A stretch of DNA of 48,801 nucleotides, from positions 1 through 48,801 of the forward strand of contig NZ_BANS01000047.1 of the NCBI RefSeq assembly GCF_000332995.1, written 5' to 3'. Position 1 is the first letter of the stretch. The number at the start of each line of letters is the position of its first letter. The notes beneath the pieces were generated by a model that saw only the letters and a list, made by a program, of their open reading frames with translations, did not search any database and was not told where the DNA came from. Of this stretch, positions 1 to 9,108 are shown piece by piece. Origin of the DNA: Gordonia amicalis NBRC 100051 = JCM 11271. Its GTDB lineage: Bacteria; Actinomycetota; Actinomycetes; Mycobacteriales; Mycobacteriaceae. Position numbers and translations under genes: made by a program.

Positions 1-11
1 CGCGAACCGCG

Positions 12-58
12 ATCCGTATGACGTCGAGTCCGCGAACCGGGCTTGATGTCGTACGGAT
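12..58 (-). terminator. Probable terminator hairpin after the ABC exporter operon
   Basis: Two 14-base arms (12-25 and 45-58) pair with a few G-U wobbles around a 19-base loop. The hairpin lies just beyond the stop codon of the minus-strand permease at 69, where a transcription stop for the ABC operon would be expected. There is no clear U tract, as is usual in high-GC actinobacteria. Confidence 0.4.
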
Positions 59-68
59 TCGGTCGACC

Positions 69-1664
69 TCAGGGAATGTCGCGCCGTCGGAATCCGGCGA
101 AACCGATGGCCAGGAACCCGACGGTCACCATGCCGATCCACAGAAGGCCCCACCAGTTCGCGCCGGCGGCAACGACGTCGGGTACATGGTGGAACGGGCT
201 GAAACCGAGTGCCCACCCGGGCAATTTGAAGCTCGGGCCGAGAATGGTCATCACGAAGGACACCAGCACGCCGAGCCAGATCGCCGGACGGGCGACCGGT
301 CGGGCGCCGATCACGGCGACCGCGAATGCGATGACCGTCCAGGTCGCCGGGATCGTCGCAAGGGCTTGGAGCAGCGCGTCGCCGAAGGTGATACCGATGT
401 CTGCGGTGGACGCGAAGATACCGACCACCACCCCGGCGATCAGCAGGAACGCCGCCGTGGCCAGCAGCGCGACAGCGACATTGGTGGCGATGTAGCGCAC
501 TCGGGCAACCGATGTCGCGAGCACCGCTTCGGCCCGGTCCTCGAGTTCCTCGGTACGCACGCGGTTGACGATCTGCACGCCCGCGACCGATGCGACGATC
601 CCGACCAGACTGAGGATCGTCGTGACGAACGCGGAGATCAGATCGGCCGGGGACGCGGCGCCGGAGGCGAAGACCCCGGCCATCGCCGGATTCGCCTCCA
701 GCAGGCCTTTCACCGACCTGGTGAAGTAGCCGAAGACAACGCCCAGACCGATGAACGCCACCGACCACGAGGCGATCGGGGCTCGGTTGAGGCGGACCGC
801 GAGGTCCATCGGCGTTCTGCTCCGCCCCCGCGGCGGTCCGGGCCTGGACGGGACGAGTCCCTGGCCGAAATCACGTGAGACCTGAAGTGCGAAGCCGACT
901 CCGGCGAGAACAACCGCGAGTGCGACTCCGAGTGCCAGCGGCCACCAGTGATCTCCGGTCGCCGGCCGCGTCTCCTGGACCCATCCGAGCGGGTTGGCCC
1001 ACGTCGTCCAGGTCGGTGCGCTCACCGAATAGAGAAAGCCTCTCAGGACGAACAGCACGCCGAGCAGCGACACCGAGATCGTCGTCGCCGCACGGGCGTC
1101 GGCGCCCACCTGAGCGCTGACAACCGCGACGGCGGCGAACATCCAACCCGTGACGGTGAAGCCGGCGCCGAGCAACATCGACGACTCCCAGGCTCCGCCG
1201 CACAGTCCGGTGACCACTCCGGCCACGACACCGATGGCCAGTGAGCACAGCATCGCCATCACCAGCGCCGTCAGCAGGCGCGCCGACCGGCCGAGAACAC
1301 CTGAAGCCAGCAATTCGGCCTGGCCGGAGTCCTCCTGCCCGCGACTGGCCTTGACGACGATGAAGATCGCGCCGAGCGCCGCGACGAACCCGCCGAGTGC
1401 GAGACTGCGCCAGGCGTTGAAGCCGTCGACAGTCGACAGGTCGTAGGCCGGGCCGAAGATCAAACCCAGCGCCGGGTTGGCCCCGACCGTGGCGGCGAAG
1501 GCCCGCCTTTCCACGAGGTCGGGAAACAGCCAGGGGTACACGAGGACCGACGACACCGACAACGCCGTGGGCAGCACGATCCACGGAGCGAACGTTCTCG
1601 CCTCGTGGTGCAGCGTCGCGGTCAGCAGCGGTCGCGTACCGGCGATCGAGGCGACGGCCATCAT
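69..1664 (-). CDS. ABC-2 type transporter permease (polyketide/antibiotic exporter family)
   Basis: Predicted polytopic membrane protein of 531 residues with about twelve hydrophobic segments arranged as two similar halves, the architecture of large single-polypeptide ABC-2 exporters often named exporters of polyketide antibiotics. It forms the membrane channel for the ATPase encoded immediately upstream. The start ATG at 1664 is chosen because it overlaps the ATPase stop codon (TGATG) and follows a GGGGAAG-like ribosome site; an open frame extends 52 codons further up but lies inside the ATPase gene. Substrate cannot be told from sequence; drug or lipid export are the usual roles of the family. 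No truncation is seen. Confidence 0.88.
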   Translation of the reverse strand: MMAVASIAGTRPLLTATLHHEARTFAPWIVLPTALSVSSVLVYPWLFPDLVERRAFAATVGANPALGLIFGPAYDLSTVDGFNAWRSLALGGFVAALGAIFIVVKASRGQEDSGQAELLASGVLGRSARLLTALVMAMLCSLAIGVVAGVVTGLCGGAWESSMLLGAGFTVTGWMFAAVAVVSAQVGADARAATTISVSLLGVLFVLRGFLYSVSAPTWTTWANPLGWVQETRPATGDHWWPLALGVALAVVLAGVGFALQVSRDFGQGLVPSRPGPPRGRSRTPMDLAVRLNRAPIASWSVAFIGLGVVFGYFTRSVKGLLEANPAMAGVFASGAASPADLISAFVTTILSLVGIVASVAGVQIVNRVRTEELEDRAEAVLATSVARVRYIATNVAVALLATAAFLLIAGVVVGIFASTADIGITFGDALLQALATIPATWTVIAFAVAVIGARPVARPAIWLGVLVSFVMTILGPSFKLPGWALGFSPFHHVPDVVAAGANWWGLLWIGMVTVGFLAIGFAGFRRRDIP

Positions 1665-2581
1665 CACTTCTTCCCCGACTTCGAATCCTCGGACCCGTAG
1701 AGCCGGAGGAACAGGCTTTCCAGCGACGGCGGTTCGACGGTCAGCGACCGCAGTCCGCACGACGTCAACACCTCCATCGCCGCACCGATGCGGTCGGAAT
1801 CGACTGTGGCACTGATCCATTGGCCGTCGATGTCGACTTCGTGCAGTTCACCGAGCCGATCCTCGGACGGGATGGTCTCGAGCTCGGCACGTACCGATGT
1901 GCGGGTGCGACCCCGTAGGTCCGACAGGGTCCCCGTCGCGACGATCACGCCGTCGCGAATGATGCTGAGACGATCGGCGAGGGTCTCGACCTCGGCAAGG
2001 ATGTGGCTGGACAACAACACCGTGGTACCCCGGGACTTGGCCTCTTCGATCACCTCCTGGAAGACGTTCTCCATCAACGGATCCAGTCCCGACGTCGGCT
2101 CGTCCAGGATGAGCAGCTCCACCTCGGACGCGAGCGCGGCGACGATCGCCACCTTTTGCCGGTTGCCCTTCGAGTACTGGCGTCCGCGCTTGGTGGTGTC
2201 GAGTTCGAAACGCCGGACGAGATCGGCACGACGACCCTCGTCGAGTCCGCCGCGCATCGAACCGAGGAGATCGATCATCTCGCCGCCGGTCATCGACGGC
2301 CACAGGGCGACGTCACCGGGGACATAGGCCAGTCGTCGATGGAGTTCCACGACGTCGCGCCACGGATTGCCACCCAGTATCCGAACCTCACCCGCGTTGG
2401 TCCGCAACAATCCCAGCAGCACGCGGATCGTCGTCGACTTGCCTGCTCCGTTCGGCCCGAGGAATCCGTGGACCTCCCCCCGCCGGACCCGGAGGTCGAG
2501 ACCGCGCAGTGCTTCGAAACGGCCGAACGACTTGCGTAGTCCTCGTGCGTCGATGACGAGATCGGGCGTGTCTACGGGCAT
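1664..2581 (-). CDS. ABC transporter ATP-binding protein
   Basis: Cytoplasmic ATPase of 305 residues that energises the downstream permease. Visible motifs in order are Walker A GPNGAGKS (about residue 39-46), a diverged signature YSKGNRQK in place of LSGGQ, Walker B LLILDEP followed by the D-loop SGLDP, and an SSH switch histidine. The C-terminal 80 residues form the extra domain common to ABC-2 drug exporter ATPases (DrrA/CcmA-like). ATG at 2581 is preferred because GGAGG sits a few bases upstream; the frame stays open 22 codons further. It is divergent from the molybdopterin oxidoreductase at 2720, so 2582-2719 must hold both promoters. Confidence 0.92.
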   Translation of the reverse strand: MPVDTPDLVIDARGLRKSFGRFEALRGLDLRVRRGEVHGFLGPNGAGKSTTIRVLLGLLRTNAGEVRILGGNPWRDVVELHRRLAYVPGDVALWPSMTGGEMIDLLGSMRGGLDEGRRADLVRRFELDTTKRGRQYSKGNRQKVAIVAALASEVELLILDEPTSGLDPLMENVFQEVIEEAKSRGTTVLLSSHILAEVETLADRLSIIRDGVIVATGTLSDLRGRTRTSVRAELETIPSEDRLGELHEVDIDGQWISATVDSDRIGAAMEVLTSCGLRSLTVEPPSLESLFLRLYGSEDSKSGKK

Positions 2582-2719
2582 GGCGTACCTCCGGGCTCGG
2601 TGAGTCGCCACGATCGTTCCATGGTGCCCGAAGCGCTGCCGGTGCAACGCGCCGAGAGGTCACACCAGCGTCTACGGCCACGCGGCCGACCCGACCGCTC
2701 GGGCGTAGACTCCGCGACC

Positions 2720-3316
2720 ATGGCGATCATCAATCGAGGGTTCGTGGGCCGTCGCGACCGTGATGCTCGTCGGCTGCCGCCCGGTCAGTACACGACCCTG
2801 GACTTCCCGGTGTTGTCGGCCGAACCGACACCGTCTGTCCCCCTGGACAGATGGTCCCTCGCCATCCAGTCGGCTGAGCACCGGGCCACGACATTCACCT
2901 GGGAGCAGTTCCAGGCGCTGCGCCACGACGAGGTCACCACCGACATCCACTGCGTCACAAGGTGGTCGAAGTTCGCGACGCGCTGGCGTGGCGTCTCCTT
3001 CGACACGCTGATCGATGCGTTGCCCTTCGAACCCGCCCCGTACGTCATGGCGCACTGCTACGGCGGGTACACGACCAATGTCCCGCTCGCCGATCTGACC
3101 GGTGGACGAGGCTGGATTGCCGACACCTACGGCGGGGAACCGCTGGCACCCGAACACGGCGGTCCCGCCCGGCTCCTCGTCCCTCACCTGTACTTCTGGA
3201 AGAGCGCGAAATGGATTCGGCGCCTTCGATTCATGCCCGAGGACACGCCGGGATTCTGGGAGGAACGCGGATACCACATGTACGGCGACCCCTGGCGCGA
3301 GCAGCGGTACTCGTGA
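2720..3316 (+). CDS. Sulfite oxidase-like molybdopterin-dependent oxidoreductase
   Basis: Protein of 198 residues belonging to the sulfite oxidase/YedY (MsrP) molybdopterin fold. The conserved cysteine that ligates molybdenum is seen in HCVTRWS near residue 77, and the GGYTTN and WKSAKW segments are typical of this small actinobacterial branch. No Tat signal or hydrophobic leader precedes the domain, so a cytoplasmic enzyme is inferred, unlike periplasmic MsrP. It overlaps the next gene by GTGA and is probably translated together with that FAD reductase, which would be its electron partner. Physiological substrate is unknown. The ATG at 2720 is chosen because the upstream in-frame codons encode low-complexity Arg-rich sequence. 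Confidence 0.85.
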   Translation: MAIINRGFVGRRDRDARRLPPGQYTTLDFPVLSAEPTPSVPLDRWSLAIQSAEHRATTFTWEQFQALRHDEVTTDIHCVTRWSKFATRWRGVSFDTLIDALPFEPAPYVMAHCYGGYTTNVPLADLTGGRGWIADTYGGEPLAPEHGGPARLLVPHLYFWKSAKWIRRLRFMPEDTPGFWEERGYHMYGDPWREQRYS

Positions 3317-4029
3317 CCGACTGGCTGCTGACGACGGTGACCTCCGTCGTCGACATCACCCCGACCGCACGCACACTGCGTCTCGCGCTCCCCGAGCCGA
3401 TCCACGTGCTGCCCGGTCAGCACGTCGACATCCGGCTCACCGCCGAGGACGGCTACTCCACCGCCCGCACCTACTCTGTGTCGGACGCCCGGGAGAGCCG
3501 ATCGCTCGAGGTCACCGTCGAGCGCCTCGAGGACGGTGAGGTGTCCCCTTACCTGGTCGACGTCGTCGAGGTCGGTGATCCTCTGGAGATCAGTGGACCG
3601 CATGGCTGGTATTTCACCTGGGCCTCCGGCGACGACCGGCCGGTGCAACTGATCGGCGGTGGATCCGGGGTCGCGCCGCTCATGTCGATGATCCGGAGCC
3701 GCGAGGTCGACGCACCGCTCACGCCCTTCTCCCTGGTGTACTCGGTGCGCAGTCCGGACCGCGTCTACTACCGCGACGAGATCCGGCAACTCATGGAGCA
3801 CCATCGCCTGGATCTCCATCTCGTCCACACCCGTGACGCACCAGCCGGATCGGCGCGACCGGCCGGACGCCTCGACTCGGCGGAACTGGCCGCACTCACC
3901 ATGGATCCGTCCCGGTCACCGACCGTGTACATCTGCGGGCCCAATCGGTTCGTCGAGGACTGTGCGAAGTGGATGGTCGACGCCGGCCACGACCCGACCC
4001 GTATCCGTACCGAACGATTCGGCGACTGA
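3313..4029 (+). CDS. FAD/NAD(P)-binding ferredoxin-reductase-like oxidoreductase
   Basis: Protein of 238 residues with the ferredoxin-NADP reductase fold. An N-terminal FAD-binding beta-barrel carries the flavin motif ARTYSVSD (about residue 53-60), a nucleotide-binding domain begins at GGGSGVAPL (about 115), and the C-terminal CGP motif (about 207) lies before the end. There is no 2Fe-2S cluster domain, so electrons would pass directly or through a separate carrier. GTG at 3313 overlaps the stop of the molybdopterin enzyme, indicating translational coupling and a two-component system in which this protein passes NAD(P)H electrons to the Mo centre. A longer open frame exists upstream but lies wholly inside the preceding gene. 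Confidence 0.86.
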   Translation: MTDWLLTTVTSVVDITPTARTLRLALPEPIHVLPGQHVDIRLTAEDGYSTARTYSVSDARESRSLEVTVERLEDGEVSPYLVDVVEVGDPLEISGPHGWYFTWASGDDRPVQLIGGGSGVAPLMSMIRSREVDAPLTPFSLVYSVRSPDRVYYRDEIRQLMEHHRLDLHLVHTRDAPAGSARPAGRLDSAELAALTMDPSRSPTVYICGPNRFVEDCAKWMVDAGHDPTRIRTERFGD

Positions 4030-4095
4030 TCCGCGGCACCTGCGGGTTCGGGCCAATGCGTTTCGTTGCGCGCGGACCGGAAGTAGCGTGGCGGC

Positions 4096-4572
4096 ATGAC
4101 TTCCGCGTACGACTTCACCGCGACCGGGATCGACGGCAACCCGGTCGACCTCTCGCAGTTCCGGGGCGACCCGCTGCTGATCGTGAACACCGCGTCGAAG
4201 TGCGGCTTCACACCTCAGTACCAAGGTCTCGAGACGCTTCATCGCGACTACCAGGAGCAGGGACTGCGTGTTCTGGGTTTCCCGTGCGACCAGTTCGCAC
4301 ATCAGGAACCCGGCGACGAAGAAGAGATCAAGAACTTCTGTTCGCTCACCTACGACGTCACCTTCCCGATGTTCGCCAAGGTCGACGTGAACGGGCGCGA
4401 CGCCCATCCCCTCTTCGAGTGGTTACGTACCCAGAAGTCGGGAGTGTTCGGCGGACGGATCAAGTGGAACTTCACCAAGTTCCTGGTGAACCGCGACGGG
4501 GTCGTCGTCGAACGCTTCGCACCGGCCACCAAACCCGAGAAATTGGTCGGGCCCATCGAGAAGCAGCTGTGA
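4096..4572 (+). CDS. Glutathione peroxidase family (thiol peroxidase)
   Basis: Complete 158-residue GPx-family peroxidase that reduces hydroperoxides. The catalytic peroxidatic cysteine is in NTASKCGFTPQY (Cys about residue 35), replacing selenocysteine of animal enzymes. The second conserved block FPCDQFAHQEPG holds the Gln of the catalytic tetrad and a cysteine, and WNFTKFLV supplies the Trp-Asn pair. Actinobacteria of this group lack glutathione, so thioredoxin or mycothiol-linked reductants are the likely donors (inference from family knowledge). It lies 66 bases after the reductase gene within a redox-themed set of same-strand genes. Confidence 0.93.
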   Translation: MTSAYDFTATGIDGNPVDLSQFRGDPLLIVNTASKCGFTPQYQGLETLHRDYQEQGLRVLGFPCDQFAHQEPGDEEEIKNFCSLTYDVTFPMFAKVDVNGRDAHPLFEWLRTQKSGVFGGRIKWNFTKFLVNRDGVVVERFAPATKPEKLVGPIEKQL

Positions 4573-4597
4573 CCCGCCGACGATAGGACGAGATCTC

Positions 4598-5506
4598 GTG
4601 AGCCGGACAGCGTCGTTCGTGCGCGTGGTGCTCGCCTACCTGGTGGCGTTCGGTGTCGCCGCCGCATGGTTGTGGCTGGGTCCCGACACCGGCCACCTGT
4701 GGCTCGACACCCTCATCGCCGACCTCTGGGCGACGCTGGTGATCTTCGGTTTCAGTCGCCGGTACTCGAACTCGAGCATGTATGACGCCTACTGGAGCGT
4801 CATACCGCCCGCACTCCTGGTGTATTGGTGGGCCGCCGGCGATGTCGGCATCGACGCGGTGCACTGCTGGGTCATCGCTCTCGTCCTCGGAGTGTGGGCC
4901 GTTCGGCTCACCGCCAACTGGGCCGTCGGGTGGCCGGGTCTGGATCACGAGGACTGGCGCTACCGACTGCTCAAGCAGCGTGCCGGCCGTGCGGCCTTCG
5001 TCGTGGACCTGGTCGCCATCCACGTCATCCCCACCATTCAGGTGTTCCTCGGCATGGTCCCGGTGTATGTCGCAGTCACCCGACATGATTCGACGATCGG
5101 CTGGCTCACCGCACTGGCCGCGGTCGTCGGATCGGCCGCCGTCGCCCTCGAGTACGTCGCCGACACCCAGCTGCGTCGCTTCACCGCACACCGCACGCCT
5201 GGGTCGGTGCTGGACTCCGGCGTGTGGTCGTGGTCCCGGCACCCGAACTACTTCGGTGAGTTCGGTTTCTGGGTCGCGATGGCGTTGTTCGGGATCGCCG
5301 CCTCGCCCGCCGACTGGTGGTGGTTGCTCGTGGGTGTGGTGGTGATGCTGGCGATGTTCCTCGGTGCCAGCATTCCGATGATGGAGCAGCGCAGCCTGTC
5401 CCGACGTCCCGGCTATCCCGATGTCGTCGACCGGGTGTCCCGGTTCGTACCCCGCCCACCTCGCCGAACCCGTCCGCCGCATTCCGCCGACCGCATCCCC
5501 GGATGA
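4598..5506 (+). CDS. DUF1295 / steroid 5-alpha-reductase-like membrane protein
   Basis: Membrane protein of 302 residues with seven or so hydrophobic helices. The C-terminal half has the signature SRHPNYFGEFGFW, typical of DUF1295 proteins related to steroid 5-alpha reductases and isoprenylcysteine methyltransferases; this motif binds the nicotinamide or methyl-donor cofactor in relatives. The start is GTG at 4598, 25 bases after the peroxidase stop. The stop overlaps the ATG of the next gene (ATGA), so it is probably in one operon with the FAD oxidoreductase. Substrate is unknown; lipid or sterol reduction is a family-based guess. Confidence 0.85.
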   Translation: MSRTASFVRVVLAYLVAFGVAAAWLWLGPDTGHLWLDTLIADLWATLVIFGFSRRYSNSSMYDAYWSVIPPALLVYWWAAGDVGIDAVHCWVIALVLGVWAVRLTANWAVGWPGLDHEDWRYRLLKQRAGRAAFVVDLVAIHVIPTIQVFLGMVPVYVAVTRHDSTIGWLTALAAVVGSAAVALEYVADTQLRRFTAHRTPGSVLDSGVWSWSRHPNYFGEFGFWVAMALFGIAASPADWWWLLVGVVVMLAMFLGASIPMMEQRSLSRRPGYPDVVDRVSRFVPRPPRRTRPPHSADRIPG

Positions 5507-6657
5507 CTCGCCGCGTTGTGGTCGCCGGCCTCGGTGACACCGGCATCCTCACCGCCATCCATCTGTCCCGCCACGCGGACGTCGTCGGGATCTCGTCGAA
5601 GCCCGGACTGGTCAGCGGTCAGGAACTCGGGCTTCGCGTGAGTCGGCCCGACACCTGGGCCCGCGACTACCGGATTCCGTTCGAACGATTCCGGAAGCTC
5701 GACCGCGTCCGCACCGTCCACGGGTCGCTGACCGGAGCCGACCTCGCCGAACGAACCGTCACCGTACGCAGCGCCGACGGAACCGATGTCATCGAACCGT
5801 TCGACGCGCTGGTCATCGCCACCGGTGTCCGCAACGGCTTCTGGCGACGTCCCGGTCTCCAGTCCCCGACCGATGTCGACCGGGACCTGGCCGCTGCACA
5901 CCGCCGTCTGGCGGTCGCGGATTCGATCGCGGTGATCGGAGGGGGTACCGCCGCGGTGAGCGCGGCGGCGAACCTGGCAGCGACCTGGCCGGGTAAACGG
6001 ATCGATCTCTACCATCCCGGTGAGCGCGCACTGCCCCGCCACCATCGGCGGACCTGGCAGAACGTGTCGGCGCGGCTGCGCACACTCGGTGTGGGTGTGC
6101 ACGGCGGACACCGCGCCCAGGTGCCCGCCGGCTTCGGCTGCGACGAGATCACCGGCGGATCCGTACGCTGGACCACCGGGCAGGACGCCGTGCACGCCGA
6201 CGCGGTGCTGTGGGCGATCGGTCGGGTGACCCCGAATTCGGAGTGGTTGCCTCCGCAGATCCTCGATCCGGGCGGATTCGTCTACGTGACACCGCAGCTC
6301 CGGGTTCCGGGACATGAACTCGTCTATGCCGTCGGCGACATCGCCGCCACCGACGCCCTCCGTGGTTCGGCCCGTAACCGTGCCGACCGGCTTCTCGCCC
6401 ACAACATCCGCGTCGACCTGGCGGGCCGGCCGGACCGGGCGCGGCGCTACGTGCCGCCCCGCCGACGGTGGGGATCGGTTCTCGGAGTGCAACGCGACGG
6501 TCTGCAGGTGTTCGCGCCGAACGGTCGCGCGTTCCGTTTCCCCGCCTGGTCGGTCGACACGGTGCTGCAACCGTGGATCGTCCGACGGGGGATCTACGGC
6601 GGGATTCGCGACGCGGGTTCGCCGGCCACCACCGATCGTCGGCGGCGTCGCACCTGA
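5503..6657 (+). CDS. NAD(P)/FAD-dependent oxidoreductase (NDH-2/AIF-like)
   Basis: Protein of 384 residues of the two-dinucleotide-binding pyridine nucleotide-disulfide oxidoreductase fold. The N-terminal FAD Rossmann motif is VVVAGLGDTG (residues 4-13), the ATG motif VIATGV follows near 105, a second Rossmann motif VIGGGTAAVSAA near 145 binds NAD(P)H, and YAVGDIAATD near 276 is the second FAD contact. No CxxC redox cysteine pair is visible, so it resembles AIF or type II NADH dehydrogenases rather than disulfide reductases. ATG at 5503 overlaps the previous stop (ATGA); the longer upstream frame runs through the DUF1295 gene and is not credible. Confidence 0.88.
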   Translation: MTRRVVVAGLGDTGILTAIHLSRHADVVGISSKPGLVSGQELGLRVSRPDTWARDYRIPFERFRKLDRVRTVHGSLTGADLAERTVTVRSADGTDVIEPFDALVIATGVRNGFWRRPGLQSPTDVDRDLAAAHRRLAVADSIAVIGGGTAAVSAAANLAATWPGKRIDLYHPGERALPRHHRRTWQNVSARLRTLGVGVHGGHRAQVPAGFGCDEITGGSVRWTTGQDAVHADAVLWAIGRVTPNSEWLPPQILDPGGFVYVTPQLRVPGHELVYAVGDIAATDALRGSARNRADRLLAHNIRVDLAGRPDRARRYVPPRRRWGSVLGVQRDGLQVFAPNGRAFRFPAWSVDTVLQPWIVRRGIYGGIRDAGSPATTDRRRRRT

Positions 6658-6687
6658 AAGGTCATCTTCCGCGCTTACACTCGGCCC

Positions 6688-7365
6688 ATGAGCAACGAGC
6701 AGTTCTCGGCCCATCCGACAGACCCGGTGGACCCGCCGCCCGGTTCGAACACCGCGCCGGTCCCGCCCGCGTCGGCACCGGCGGGATCGACACCCCCGGG
6801 AGCCCCCGCGACCACCGATGCACCACTGAAGCCGACAGCCGCCGAACGTGCGAACACGATCGTCAGGAAGGTCGTCATCGGCCTGATCATCGCCGCCCTC
6901 CTGGTGATCACCTACTTCATCCTCGAGGCGTTCCTGCCGCGCTGGTGGGCCGGCCAGATCGGTCGCCGGGTCGACGGATCGATGGCCAGCGGTGTCTGGA
7001 CCGGACTCGTCCTGGGTGTTCTCTGCACCTTCGTCCCGCTCCTGTTGTTCACGCTGGCGTTCCTGAGCCGCAGCCGGTTGCGGAACGTCCCGGCGATCGC
7101 GTTCGCCGTCGCCGGCATCGTCGTGGCGATCCCCAACCTGTTGACGCTCTCCGTCGTCGCCGGCGGCGGCAACGGTGCCCACGCGGGTGAACGCATCTTC
7201 GACGTCGAAGCCCCCGGCTTCCGCGCCGCCACCGCGTGGGGCGTGATCATCGGAGTCCTTCTCGCGATCCTCGTCGGCTGGTTCATCTGGCGCTATCGGC
7301 GGCGTGGACGACAACTCGAGGCGACGCGCCCGAAGAAGGACAAGAAAAAGGACAAGAAGAAGTGA
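6688..7365 (+). CDS. Proline-rich N-terminus membrane protein of unknown function
   Basis: Protein of 225 residues with a disordered Pro/Ala/Thr-rich cytoplasmic N-terminus (residues 1-50), four predicted membrane helices (about 58-80, 105-128, 135-155, 185-205) and a strongly basic Lys-rich tail. I recognise no family. It starts 30 bases after the oxidoreductase gene and is followed by a strong terminator, so it probably closes the same transcription unit. The topology is consistent with a small actinobacterial envelope protein; no catalytic motif is visible. Confidence 0.8.
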   Translation: MSNEQFSAHPTDPVDPPPGSNTAPVPPASAPAGSTPPGAPATTDAPLKPTAAERANTIVRKVVIGLIIAALLVITYFILEAFLPRWWAGQIGRRVDGSMASGVWTGLVLGVLCTFVPLLLFTLAFLSRSRLRNVPAIAFAVAGIVVAIPNLLTLSVVAGGGNGAHAGERIFDVEAPGFRAATAWGVIIGVLLAILVGWFIWRYRRRGRQLEATRPKKDKKKDKKK

Positions 7366-7386
7366 TGGTCGGATAGACCCACCCAG

Positions 7387-7431
7387 AACGGGTCAACCCG
7401 CCACCTCACGAAGGTGGCGGGTTGACCCGTT
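7387..7431. terminator. Bidirectional terminator between convergent genes
   Basis: A perfect 20-bp inverted repeat (7387-7406 and 7412-7431) with a 5-base loop ends in TT. It lies between the convergent stops of the membrane protein (7365) and the acyl-CoA synthetase (7448) and can serve both directions. Confidence 0.85.
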
Positions 7432-7447
7432 TAGGGGGCGGAGGCGG

Positions 7448-9055
7448 TCAGTCGGCCAGCCCGGCATCCTTGCTGCCGTAGCTCTCCCGCAGCTTCGGCT
7501 TCACGACCTTGCCGCCGGCATTCCGGGGCAGTTCGTCGATGATCACGAGGTCCTTCGGGTGCTTGAACCGCGCGAGATTCTCGTTCAGATGAGGTTCCAG
7601 CTCGGCCAGCGTCAGATCGATGACGCCCTCGGCCAGGACCACGACGGCGACCGGCACCTCGCCCCATTTCTCGTGCGCGCGACCGATGACGGCCGCCTCC
7701 AGGATCGAGGGATGGCCGTACAGGACGTTCTCGACCTCGGCGCAGTAGATGTTCTCACCGCCGGAGATGATCATGTCCTTGGCTCGGTCGACGACGTAGA
7801 GGAAGCCGTCCTCGTCTTCTCGCACCAGGTCGCCGGAGTGGAACCACCCGCCGCGGAACGCTTCCGCGGTCTCCGCGGGCTTGTTCCAGTAGCCCTTCAT
7901 CAGGTTGGGTCCGCGATAGACGATCTCTCCCACCTCGCCGGGCTTCACGTCGTTCATCAGCGGGTCGACGATGCGGGCGGTCACCGCCGGGACCACCTTG
8001 CCGATCGAACCCTGCTTGCGCAGTGCGTCCTTGCCCTCGAGGATCGTCGTCACCGGAGACATCTCGGTCTGCCCGAAGGCGGTCATGTTCAGCGCCTCGG
8101 GGAAGGCCTCGCCCATGGCGTTGAGCACGGTGTCCGACGCGGGGGCCGCACCCCAGCTGATGTTGCGCAGACGGAGCTTTCGCGGCCGCGCTTTCTGCGC
8201 CGCGCACACCGCCTGCCACTGTGCGGGCACCATGAACACCGAGGTGGTGCCTTCTCTCTCCAGGGTGTCGAGCATGGCGTCCGGGTCGAAAGCACCGAGT
8301 GGATGGATGACCGCACGGATGCCGCGGTAGAAGACCGGGGCGAAGGCGGCGAGCCCAGCGATGTGGAACATCGGCGGTACGACCGACGCCACGTCCTCGG
8401 CATCGGCGGACGCGGTGGTCGCCATCGTGGTGACGGCCTGCGCGTGGAAATTCTGGTGGGTCAGCATGGCGCCCTTGGGCTTTCCGGTGGTACCCGAGGT
8501 GTACATGATCGCGGCGACGGTGTCCTCCGGGACATCGACCGCCGGCAGATCCGAGTCCCCCTGCGCGACAAGGCCTTCATAGTCGAGATGCTGAGGGTTC
8601 TCACTGCCGTCGACGACGATGAGGGTGTCGATCCCACCCGTGGACGCACTCACGGCATCGGCCAGCGGCGCGAGGAGTTTCTCGGTCAGTATGACCTTGG
8701 CCCCACTGTCGGCGACGAGATAAGCGACCTCGGCGGGGCTCATCCGGATGTTCACCGGAACCGGGATCGCGCCGATCAGCGTTGCGCCCAGCACGGCTTC
8801 GACGTACTCGGTGCGGTTGAGTAGCACCATGAGGATTCGGTCGCCGAACTCGACTCCGAGTCGGCTCAATGCTGCGCCGAAAGCCCGTGACCTGTCATCG
8901 AGTTGCTTCCACGTCGTGGACTTGTCCAGGTATGTGATCGCCATGTTGTCCGGCGTCATCAGCGCATGCCGGTGGACCTGGTTGTTCCAGTGGTTGCGGC
9001 GCGAGCGGTAGGGCTCGGTGGTCAGGTCGGCGGTGGCGTCGGTGGTTGCGGTCAT
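7448..9055 (-). CDS. fadD5: Fatty-acyl-CoA synthetase, FadD5-like
   Basis: AMP-binding acyl-CoA ligase of 535 residues that activates a carboxylic acid to the acyl-adenylate and then the CoA thioester. Motifs: P-loop [11 protein letters not shown] (about 186-196), aromatic/adenylate motif FGQTEMSP (about 327), GWFHSGDL (about 404), hinge [18 protein letters not shown] and the C-terminal catalytic lysine in AGGKVVK (about 515). The pattern and the start region resemble mycobacterial FadD5, which is linked to mce1-region lipid recycling. ATG at 9055 follows GGGAGCAGGG. It is the downstream copy of a tandem pair; the two proteins are alike over their whole length, and this copy has the intact C-terminus ending SKDAGLAD. 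Confidence 0.92.
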   Translation of the reverse strand: MTATTDATADLTTEPYRSRRNHWNNQVHRHALMTPDNMAITYLDKSTTWKQLDDRSRAFGAALSRLGVEFGDRILMVLLNRTEYVEAVLGATLIGAIPVPVNIRMSPAEVAYLVADSGAKVILTEKLLAPLADAVSASTGGIDTLIVVDGSENPQHLDYEGLVAQGDSDLPAVDVPEDTVAAIMYTSGTTGKPKGAMLTHQNFHAQAVTTMATTASADAEDVASVVPPMFHIAGLAAFAPVFYRGIRAVIHPLGAFDPDAMLDTLEREGTTSVFMVPAQWQAVCAAQKARPRKLRLRNISWGAAPASDTVLNAMGEAFPEALNMTAFGQTEMSPVTTILEGKDALRKQGSIGKVVPAVTARIVDPLMNDVKPGEVGEIVYRGPNLMKGYWNKPAETAEAFRGGWFHSGDLVREDEDGFLYVVDRAKDMIISGGENIYCAEVENVLYGHPSILEAAVIGRAHEKWGEVPVAVVVLAEGVIDLTLAELEPHLNENLARFKHPKDLVIIDELPRNAGGKVVKPKLRESYGSKDAGLAD

Positions 9056-9108
9056 CCCTGCTCCCGTGTCGATCGTGCGATGGTCGACATTGTTGTCTGC
9101 GTCACACC

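Noticed and set aside
1665..1820. Longer N-terminus for the ABC permease (start at 1820)
   Set aside because: It would lie entirely within the ATPase gene; the TGATG overlap start at 1664 is better.
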